In this document: positions 46,001 to 58,000 of the stretch, piece after piece
How the letters are laid out: every line of letters starts with the position of its first letter
Numbering within the stretch: the first letter of the stretch is position 1
From: Brachionus manjavacas
Taxonomy: Eukaryota > Rotifera > Eurotatoria > Ploima > Brachionidae
NCBI GenBank assembly: GCA_019054805.1
Contig: JAHQIY010000027.1
Location: forward strand, 620,001 to 684,000
Direction: 5' to 3'
DNA length: 64,000 bases
The notes under the pieces: model-generated
Databases searched by the model: none
What the model saw: only the letters and a program-made list of their open reading frames with translations
Told to the model about the DNA's origin: nothing
Translations under genes and position numbers: made by a program

Positions 46001-49000
46001 TTGAAGTCAAAGAAAAGTCTGAGTTTAAAAAATAATAAATTAATATAAAAATGAATAAAAATATTTCGGTTTTAATTTTAAGATTGAAAATTATGATTTT
46101 TTTTGTTTATTTTTTTGAGCCTTTCTTTCTGCCTAATGGTTTTCCTTCGCTTCCATTCTTATTATAAACCACTGGAGTTGGAATATTTAGAGTTACATTT
46201 TATACCTTTAAATAGTCAGTTATTTTAAAAGTTACTCCATGGTCTCAAGAATAAAGCTGCATCACAAGTCGAAAGGAACATAATAAAATGTTTTTAAAAT
46301 TTAAACAGAAAATCTTAATTTGTATTACAGATGCCGCAACAGTACCAAGGTAATTAGAAAATATTTTCTGAATCCCTCGTCAATGATCAAGCTTTTAAAA
46401 AAAAATAAATAAACGACTTTTCAAAAGTCCAAAAGTCTCAAATTTAATAATTATTATTTATCCATAAAATTACGCCAGACTGGGCCATGTTAAAATAAAA
46501 TAAAATTAAATACAAAGGAGTTTTGTACTATTAGTTTTCCTTTTTTTAATTTACAATTATGTTTAAGAAATTAAAATATTAAAATAAATTTTTACATAAC
46601 TACCACAAAAGTTTTAATTTAAGATTAAATATTCAAATATTGAGATTAACAAAAAATTAATAATATCTCCTCGTCTAAGATATTATTGTTATTTTTTATT
46701 TATTTAAGTATTTAAGTATTGTTATTTGTCATGGTTATTTCTTATTTATTTAAGTATTTTGTGCTAAAACGATAGTTAAGTATGTAAATAATGTTTTGAA
46801 TTCAGTTAAGAATGTCCACCCTTTGTTTGAAAACTCATTTAAAGATTGGAGTTTTTGTCATCTCTGGTCATGAATAAATAATTTATTAAAAAAGGTTTAA
46901 AACTTTATTTTTTTTATTAAAAATATGCAAAAAACTAAAATTTTCCTTAAAATTAAAAAAAAAATTAAATTTTAACAAACCTTTTTATTTCTTAGAAAAT
47001 TCAAAAAAGGTAAATTTCGGAAAATTTTTTTTTTAAATTACTCATTAAAAATTTGACTTTTTTACACACATTCAATATTTTTGATATAAAGGGAATATTT
47101 TTAACTTCAATTAAACATTAGATTTTTTTCAAATTTCATAAGTTATTTTTAAATGGGTTAAAAAAAAATTATGGTTTTTTAAATTTTTGCCCGATTTTTT
47201 GTACCAAATTTTATTACAAAAAAAATTAATTTTTGGAAAATCAAAAAAATTTTTTTAAATTCCAATGACAATTATTTTTGATCTAAATTTAATTTAAGGC
47301 TATTTGTACTGTTGGCGAAGTGATCCGTGGCAATACTGCTAATCAGCAATTGTTCTCGAGTGTCATGATGCAGAGCACTCCACCAAGACCCATTATAACA
47401 ATTCTCTTGCTGTCCATGATAAACGAAAAGCAACCGTTTCATCTGCGCAGCTCTATTTTGTACTCCTTTGAGTGTTTTTTGTACAAAAATGAGGAGAAAA
47501 AAGCCCAAGTGATCGACACTTTTCTTCCCAAAGAGACCAGCAACTTGAGTGACATAAATACAGGTCAGATATTGTGCACTGGGCTGTTTGCTCCCAATGA
47601 CTTTGTGTCCAATTGGCTATGTGCAGTGGCTCTTGCGCACACCATCAGCAATTCCAACATGCTCAAGGAGCAGCTGTTGCGCGTCCAGTTGGCTATCAAT
47701 TCACACGACAAAATACAAGCCGTCTCTCTGCTCCAACAATGCATGAACATACTTAGCGAGTCCTCGAACAATTCCATAAATTACCAGTTTCAAAGTAAAA
47801 TTTCAATTATCATGCTCATTTCCACGTGGCTGTCCAATTGTCCTGCCGCTGTCAATGCCTTTCTTTCAAATGAGCAAAATATTCCATATGTAAATATTTT
47901 TTATTTAATTATTTTTTCTTCAAAACGAAAGGTTAAATAAAAATAATTTTAATAGGAATCCGTTTATTTAGGCAAAATTGAATTTTAAGATCAAAACTTT
48001 TTTAAAACTTATTATCAAATTTATTCAAGAAAAACAATCATTAATTTTTCATAACTTTAATATTAATTCATTCAAACTAAAATAATTTTAATATTCCTCT
48101 AAAAAAATAATAAATTTTAAAAGACCAAAAATTAATGGACTGACAAAAAAACTACATATGATGTCAAATGAATTAATTGACTGATAAAATAATTATTTGA
48201 GTGACAAAAATACTTTTTTGACTAATTAATTATTTGTGCAACAAATTAAATGATTTTGAGGTCACAATAAAAATCAAAATCTTGAACTATAGCACCAAAA
48301 TTAGAATCAAAAATTATTAAATAGTCATCTCAATTTATATATATATTTGTCAGCTAAAATAGATTAAATTAGTCACCAATTTTAGTTATTTTTGTCATAT
48401 TAAAAAAATTAAATTTGTCACCCCCAAAAAATTTAAGCCATTTTAAAACATTAAATATTTTTGTCCATAAAAGTTTTTAAAATCAATTTGGCAAGTTTTT
48501 TTTCTAATTTTCATTTTTAAAAATAATTGCGTAATTATATTTCAAATTTTTAACATGCTTAAGTATTGAGTTTTAATGAAACAACGTAATTTCAAAATTT
48601 CAAAAAAGTTAAAAAGAAAAAAACTTGCCATTTAAAGATTTAAAACTGTTAAAGTTGAATAAAAAATGATATTTTAAAATTTTATTTATGAAAAAAAACT
48701 TGACATAACATGTCTGTGAAATAGCGACATCTTTGTCAATGAATTTTTCGAATTATGGAAAACCGAAGTTACCACTAGAAAGATCTTGAAATTTTCTTGA
48801 CTTTGGCTTTTACAGATCCAAAAAAGATCCCAGATTCGAAAAGTTATGCACATGGGAAACTTGCAAGTGATTACCAGTCACTTAATAACTTATAATAAGT
48901 TAATCACTGGTAAGTTGATTAACATATCCATGAGCAGACACAGTCAATGTATCACTCAATTCGAGCCTCTGAAAAAAACTAAAAAAATGAACACATTTTA

Positions 49001-52000
49001 TGATGTAAATATTTATTAGACAATAAAAAATTAATAATTGACTAAAAATGATTTATTTTTTGCTATTCCATGACTTATAAATGAATTAGCCTCTTGATGT
49101 AATTTAATTTAAAAAGATAATTTAATATTGATGCAATTTTTTGAAGTATGATTTAAGTCAAATTAAAAAATATTTAAAATAAATTTTTTTTATTCAGATT
49201 TTAATTTTAAGTTGATCTCTCAAGCGTCAGCGACCGATACTGAAGAAAAGTCGTTGATAATGCAAGGAGTCAGCTCATTTTGTTTGGGTCTTAGCATGCT
49301 TTACAACTCGGAACAAATTGAGGCATTTACTATGTAAATTTAGAATAATGAAAAATTTCTCAAATTAAACTTTTTGTCAGCGACAAACTCAAGGATATTG
49401 TCAAAAAAAGAATCGGAATAGAACAATTCGAACAAAAACTTGAATATATTTCTCAACATGAAGCCTATACGAAAACTTTGAAGCAGCCGAAATTTGCTTT
49501 TATTTCCGTGAAACCAAATGACTTGCTCTTTGACTATGAGTTTACGCGTTTGTACAAATCTAATGAAAGTAAGTAACAACTATAACATTTAGTTAGTTTG
49601 AACTTTTGGAAAATTATTTAATTTTTTTCTTAATAAAAACTAATAAATATTATGTGATCTAAAAAAATGGATTAAGACAATTATAAAAGCACTATAACTA
49701 AATAACTAACTTTAATATATTAAAGTTGGAGGTGTGACAAAATCGTGAAGGAAAAAAATCTCGAAAGATAAATCTCGAAAAATAATAATTTCGAAAAGTG
49801 ATCATTAATTAATCTCGAATGTACTAAAATCTTCGAGAAAGTTTTTATTGTTAAATAAAATAAAAAATATTAGTCTTCTAATTGATTAATTAAAATAAAT
49901 AATTATAAATTCAATGCTTCACACATGCCATCAATAAACAATTCTATTCTTTCCAAATCATATGATTCAACCAATCTTCTGATGCAGTTATCTTTTTTGA
50001 TTTGGCGTTGAGTCGACGTCTTTAAGACTTGTCCACTCAAAACTTCAGCTAAATCCGACTCCATATTACTTTGCTCCTCTCGAAATAACTCAACAACTTT
50101 ATCAATAGTTAAGCTATTTCTTGGATCTGGTTTAATCCTTGAATGCCATGATTCTACATTGTTATTAGTTCTAGGTAAATTTAATTTTACCCTTTCATGG
50201 ACATTCCTAAGATCAATAGAAAATCTCGCCTTCCCATTTTTATTCCTAATATAATTATTTGCAATATACTCAATTAGGCTCTCTAATTCTTTAGGGTAAT
50301 CTTTTTTTATCATATTAAATCCTATTAAAACATCAGAACTAGGTAAAAATGCTAAAGTTTGAAGTTTTCTAAAAGTTATTCTAAATTTAGGGTAATTATT
50401 CCATTCTTTTATTTTTAACTCAATTCTTTTGTACCAAGCTTGTGAAAGATGAAAGAGGCAACCATGAATTTTGCATTTAAACACTTGTTTAAATGCGTTA
50501 ATTGCCGCTTTCTCAAAATCGCAATTTACTGATTTAGGATTTTTTAAAATATATTTTTTTAGAAGCCTAAATAATTTCAAATAAGTTGCTTGAGTTTTAT
50601 CTGTTAAAAGGGCATAAACCATTGGTAAAGTTGTACCATTAATAATTAAATGAATAGAATAAACTTGTCTGAAAAAAGTAGGATAAATATCAAAAGTACT
50701 ATCAGCCTACCATTCTGGGTAACTATTTAATAATTTTAAGTTATTTTCGGTGGTAAATATTATTAATAAACAGTTTGAGCGGTTGCTACAAGTTCACGTT
50801 TAGGACGATCAACAATATAATCAAACCCAAGACTGAAGAGTTTGTAGCCACCTTTTTGCGATGTATAATAATTCCCAAGAATCGTCATTTGAGTTCAATG
50901 CTAAGTTGTTAAATTCAGTGATTAGATCAAAGTTCTTATTTGAAGGATTTTGAGTTTCTTTATGTACATCGTCTTCATTTAACTCAATTCTAGACAAAAA
51001 TTCTTCTTCTTCGATATTTGAACATTTTTGGTCAATCAATAAATCTAAATCCAAAGGAACACTCGCAATCTTTTTGTTTTTTTTTGGTAAAATTGATGGC
51101 TCAGATACTTTATGATTTTTTTTAGAGCGCAGTCTATTAGCAAGCGGTGAATTGTACATTTTATTATTAATAAAAATTAATAAAGAAATTCAATGCTTTT
51201 TATTTAAGTGTCTAATATTTTAGTTGCAAATAATTGTTTTTTTTTAGTAAAAGTTAATTGGGAGAAAAATTGTCTTAATTTGATTCGAGATTTTTTTTTT
51301 CGAGAATTAGCACTTTTGAGAATTTTTTTTAGATAATTATCACTTTCGAGAATTTTTTTTTTCGAGATTGTGTCCAGTTCCCTTAAAGTTAGTTATCGGA
51401 AGTATACGCATGAAAATCTTACTTTTTTTCACACATTTGGGTTTTAAATATTAAGATATTGTGCCTTTTTTTAAATTCGTTTAACCATCCATTATTTGCT
51501 TTAAAATCAATTTGATTTAACATGGTTGCATGTTTAATAGGTCTTTTGTAAATTGTTGTTAAATGATTTTAATGTCAAAAATGAAAAAAGGATTTTAATG
51601 TTAAAATATTTTAATGTCAAAAATGAAAAAAGGTTTTTAATGTCTAAAATGAAAAAAGAATTTAATGTTAAAATTTTCTCATGTTAAAAGCTATAATCAA
51701 TAAAGATAATTAAAAATTTGTATTTTTTGTAGATTTTATTAAAAAAATTAATTAAGCAAGGACAAAAATAAAAAAAACAAAAATTAATTAATTAATTAAA
51801 TTTATTTTTTTATTGTTTAAAAAAGTAAATTATTTATTTAATTGTTTTCTGTACCGAGTTAAAGATCCTTCAGAATAAATTAAAAATAAAGTAAAAAAAT
51901 AAAATAAAAATAAAATTAAAGTTAATAAAATTAGATAAAAAAAAAAAAGAATCAAAAAAGAGTTAATAAGTTAAAAAAAATTTAAGTTGAAAAGACATAA

Positions 52001-55000
52001 ATTGGAAAAAATTGTTTCATGTGGCACATGTTTAAGTAGTTCAAGTTTCAGGAAAAAAAGAAGGGATAGTAAGGTAGATTTTGGACTACTCAATATTTTA
52101 AATGGTAAAAATTTAATTTTTATCAAACGAATGCTGATTTCAAAACAATTTCTATTAATTCAAAGCTTTTTTTTTAATCCGAAAGGAAGCGGTCAATTAG
52201 TCTTTTTTAATTAGGCAAATTAAAATAGAATAGCATCATTTTTTAACATTAGATTATTATTTAAGATTTATCAATACTTTCCTTATTTAAGATTTAACAA
52301 TAATTTCCTTATTTAGCAAATAACATTTAATTCCTTATTTAATTTTTAACGTTAGATTCCTTAATAAAGATTTGACATTAAACTCACTCACATTAATTTT
52401 TTGACATTAAAATATTTGAGAATATTATGTCCCCACAATGAAAAATCTGATCCACACAAAAAAATCCTTCACACACAAACAAAAATCTTCTCAGCACAAA
52501 ATTTTCTAAAAAATGAAAATTAATGTTTCCGCACAAAATTTTTGTGTTAAATACACAAAATGATAATATTGAAAAATTGTGTTTTTAATTTTATTTTTAA
52601 GTCATATGAATTAATTTTCTAGTTTTTTATCTAAATATTATTTTTAATAATTTCGAATCAATAGAATGTTTAAAAAATATTAAATTTAGTTTTTAGAATA
52701 CCAATTTTTAGCCAACTTTGTTCGTCCTCTTTTAGGCTTTTTAACAAATTCATCGTTGCTCCATAAAATCTTAAGAGCCAACAAATGGGAGCAATAAGCC
52801 AATTTAAAAAATATTTGCAGTTACATGTCATATGGACTATATTTAGTTTGTAGAAACCATTAAAGCAATATGAATATTTATCTAAGCGATTGAAATTCTT
52901 CCAGTTCGCCATTATGTTACCAAGCCTTAATGCACTTTTGAAGGCTAAGTTCTGTGATAGTGAGATTATTTTTATAAAAATCATTCGAAATTTCAAGTTT
53001 TTTTGTTTAAAAGATCAATATCGTATTCAAAACGATTAATTAGCACTGATTTGTTTGTTTTTTTCTGAATAAACCTATTGTATTAAAATTTTGGTAAAAA
53101 TGATGAAATATGCTTTTAAAATCTTTTTTTAAACTAAACAAAAAATGTTTATTATCTTAATTAAATTAATTAAATAATTTAAAATCCACATTAAAGCATC
53201 CAAATCATGGCTAAAAATTATATTTAAATATTAATTAAGATATATAACAGCGAAACAAAGTTAAATTTTGAATTTCAAAATTTCAAAATATTGATTTAGA
53301 TTTAATTTTACTTCAGATAAAAATTCATTTAATTTTCTTCCTAATTAAAGATTAAACAAACCATGTTTAATAAAGTTTAAAAATTTAGTATCTAAAAATT
53401 CCATTCGAAAATTTTTTTTCTAAATCAAAAACTAAAAATTTTGATCTAAAATTTAAATTTGATCATAAACTTGTTACTATGATCAACGATCCTCAAATTC
53501 AATAACTTATCAAGTTGTTTATCTAGATGTTTTAATTAAATTAAATTAATATAAAGTGTCATCGTTATCGCAATGGCCATTGTATACAATCTTTCTTACT
53601 TTTAATATTTATTATATTGATTTGAGATTGATATTTTTTAATTATTTCTTTTACTTTGAAAATGTAATAATTTATTTCATTTGTTCTTCTCATTCGAATA
53701 TTTCCACAAACAATATAAAACGTTTACCTAGGCCTATTGTCATATAAGTCATAAGTTTTATTTTATCATTTAATAAAATAAAATGTAAAAAAACAAATAA
53801 ACTGAGTTTTACTAACTTAACCTTATCCGAGGGTTAACAAACTTCAGTTTGCCTTTAACATTTCATTTTTTATCTTCATTTTACACTTGCGAAGCCTGTT
53901 TTCTGTTATACTTTTATAGAATAACCATGTTACCTGCTATAATAACGTAATCATCCGAATCGAGTTACATGTCTTTAAAATAGATTACTCTATTTAGTGA
54001 CATTTTATTCAAAATTGAGCACTGTTTAAAAAAAAAATCAAAATTCAATTTTAATGACACGAAATAAAAAGTGAATGTATTTTAAAACTATTAACAATTG
54101 TTAAAGCTTATATAAAATTCTTTTAAAAACTAAAATTGAATTAACTATGTTTTTTAGCTATGTTAAAGTCGGGTGTCTTTTTTAACAAAATTATTAATTT
54201 TTTAGGAGATGTCTTTAAAATTGAACAAAAATCTTTTTTAAAACTAGTCCTGATTTTTTTATGACATGTCATTATTTGATTTAGTAACATGTCAATAAAT
54301 TCGGATAATTACGTTAGAATGAATTGGAAAGCAATCATGAAAATATTAAGAAAAAACGTGAGAATCCAGTTGGAACAAAAAAATAAATTAAATGTTTTTG
54401 TCGTTAAAGAATGAACAGTCTTTATATAAGTAAAGCAAAGTCAGGAAAGTAAATGCTAATGAAACAGGAAATGAGCTTACGCATTTAGACAACAGTACAA
54501 ACAATTTCAGCCTATATAAAGGCCAAAATAGATGAATTTTTTAACCTCAAACAGCAACTAGAGAACAAAACATGAAAAATCCAAAAAAGTCTTTCTATTT
54601 AATTAAATACGCAATTTGAAGTTACTGATAAGATTTAAATTTTAACATAAATAATATCTATCCACAAATCCAGTAAAAATCTTCATTAATTTAGTAAAAA
54701 AATTACATAAAAAAATTGCTTATTTTTTTTTGTACAACCATTTAGACAATAAAAACCTTTTTTTTAACATTTTTGCATTTTTACACTTTTCACAAATTAT
54801 TTGAATGATTAAGCTTTTGATTTCATTTGTTTTCTTCATAATTGCTCTCTTGCAACATCATCTACTTCGTGATTGTCTTCGAGTGATTCAATGTCAATTT
54901 CTTGATTTGAAACTAACTCACATGGTTGAAATTCGAGTGCAGATTTTATAACAAATCGCCTTGCCTTTTTTTCTCTTCGTTGTTGGTTCTTTGAGAATTT

Positions 55001-58000
55001 GAGTGCAAGAATATCTTCAACTTCGTTTAGCGTGTCGTCGATTGGATCGAGCAATACACTCTCTCTTGATTTTGCTTCTGAAGACATTTTATTCAAGTTT
55101 TATTTAAAGTTATATTGAGCATTTATTATTTATTTGTTTTCTGTACCGAGCTAAAGCTCCTTCAGAATAAATTAAAAATAAAATAAAAAAATAAAATTAA
55201 AATAAAACTAAAGTTAATAAAATTAGATAAAAAAAAAAAAAAATCAAAATAGAGTAAATAAGCTAAAAAAATGAAAGTTGAAAAGACATAAATTGGAAAA
55301 GATTGTTACATGTGGCACATGTTAAAATAGTTCAAGTTTCAGGAAAAAAAGAAGAAATAGTAAGGTAGCAATTACACAATGGAGTTGGGTATTCAATATA
55401 TCTTGATTCAAAACCTTCTTTGTATTCCTTCACCAGTCTTTCAACCAATGGAATAGAATGACTTAGTCCTGTCCCAACATATTTCTCACTCAACTCAAAA
55501 AGACGATTCGAACTGTTAGTAATTTTAGTTTATTAAAAGCTTCATGTTGCACGATGTTGGAGGGAGTATCATATTTTAACTTAAGGATAGATCTTACTGC
55601 TGTATTCTGAACTGCTTGTGGTTTTTTGATATTATTTTCTGAAAATGCATTCAAGCAAGGAAAGAGTAGTCTAAAATCGATCCGACCAAAGATTTATATA
55701 AATTTCCTAGTGTGTTTTGAGTGGCAATGTGAATTTTCATACAAAAATTTCAAAACAAAATTTAAATTCTTAATAAAAATATGGCTTTTGAAGTACAGAT
55801 TATTCTGTAATTTTTAAAAGGTGAAACAAACAATGTTTCATTTAACAGTCCAATTTAAGAAAAAAATTTAAATGGTTGTTTCCCAATAAATTTATTTTTT
55901 TAAATCAAATTGAATGTTAACATAGAAATGAAGAATTAAACTTTTACAATTGTAACGATGACAGAATTTTAATATTTAAATAAGAAAAATTTACAAAATG
56001 CAAAAAAATATTCTGTTTTGAATAGATCATCTAGACAAGAAAAAAATTAATTCCAAAATATTGATATTTTTTTTATCATTAAAATTTTCCTGTTAATAAA
56101 AAGTAATATTTTTTTGTTGAATTTAGTGAAACATATTTTGTTTCATGTTGTTTCATCATCAAATTTTGAAAAGCTCAATTTTGTCAATTTAAATTAATGA
56201 AAAAGAATTTTATTTTTGTAATTTGGAAAGGTTTGTATGAAATTTCACAATGCCGTTTTGAGTGAGACCCCATTTTTTGTTTGACAACATCTTAATAATA
56301 TTTAGCCTTTTGTTGCAGCGTTCTTTAATTTCGTCTACCATTCCATTAAAGTTTAATTTAGAATCAAATTTTATACCAAGAAACTTGATTTCTTTTTGGC
56401 TCACTTTATTTGCATCTTCAGGTCTGAAAATGGTTCCCTTGATATTGATGTCACGATCGAAAATTTTGGCAACATTAAAAGCAGCATTAAACTCTATTAT
56501 CCAAACTTTGTTTGAGTAGAAATTGTAGATACTTGTGATCGCATCATTATCCACTTGGTTCAGGACGACGTCTAGTGCACTAAATAAGACCTTATGGCTA
56601 ATCGGTTTGTCTAACCTCTTCAAGTTTAGCTTGACAGAATTTTTAAATATCCACCGTCGGTTTTGGTTTGTTTTGTTGAGCGACATTGCCAACACACAAC
56701 TTTCAGCGGTTTTTTAAATCACGTGATGACGCTATTAATTAAATTTTGGTTTTTCAAATTTGCTAAGCCAAACGACAAATTTTCAAAATTTTAATAACAA
56801 GCATTTGTATTTTTTGTTTTATTTATATTGATTTTTTTAAATTAATTAGTGTCAATAAATAATTATAAGTTAATTTAGTACTGTTTTAGTTATATTTTCA
56901 TCAAATTAGTGCAGGATTTACCTAATTAGTGAATTAATATATTAATTTTCGACTATTTCGCTCTATTAGATATGTTTTATTAATTTTGTGAATAACAAAA
57001 CAAATTAATTTTTTTTTAATGAAATAGTAATAATTTTACTGAATTTGTGGTGACGTTTACTGACGTCCTTTAGATTTCAGATCAAAATTTTTAGTTTTTG
57101 ATTTAAAAAAAAAAGTTTTCTTATGGATTTTTTAAATACTAAATTTTTAAACTATGAATTTTTATCTGAAGTAAAATAAAATCTAAATCAATATTTTGAA
57201 ATTTTTGCAATACAAAATTAAATTTGCCAAGGTTAAACTATTATAACAAAGATGCTGATCTAAACCTAAGAATTTATACAATCACTAGACTAAAAGAAAT
57301 TTAGTTTTTTGGACATTTTGAAATTTATGATCAATTATTGATGCTCAAAATGATCAAATCAATTTTTAATTATTAAATAAATTGTTATTATTCAAAATAA
57401 TAAGTGCAGAGGTACATTTTTGGATTTAACATACTTTGTCAAATCTAAAGGTAAACTCTGCAAAATATAACTCATTTAAATTTGAATCAAAAACTTCAAA
57501 ATGCCGTTTCTTGGCATAAACTTAAATTGAAATTGAGGAAAGTTTTAATTCAAGGCTAAATTTAGCTAAGATTTTGTCAAAAAAATAATGGAGTCTTAAA
57601 AATTATCTCTCTTGAGTGCTTTTCCTTGAATTTTATTGATTTTTTTTTAAGCTTTTTTCTGTAAAAAAAAAACAATCTACATTTAATATTTTTTAACAGT
57701 TTAAAAAAAGTAAAAAAGTCAACACAAAAAATGTAAAATAAGTAAAATTTTATATGTTTTTAAATTGTCTAAGGTAATGACGACTTCCTGCTTGGAACCA
57801 TTATCTTAGCGAGCTTAAAAATATTTTTCTTTTTGCCTTTTTTTTTGATTTTACGTAAATTTACGTAAATTTAGAATAAAAAATAATAAAATCTGTAAAA
57901 AGATACATTTATGACCTGTCTGAATAAACAAATAAATATTTTTTTCAAGCATTGATTATAAACTTGCTAAGAAACAAAAAACACGAGGAGAGAAGAAATT

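Noticed and set aside
53556-53747. 63-codon plus-strand frame in USO1 intron 7
   Set aside because: AT-rich hydrophobic translation without start context or similarity; expected by chance.
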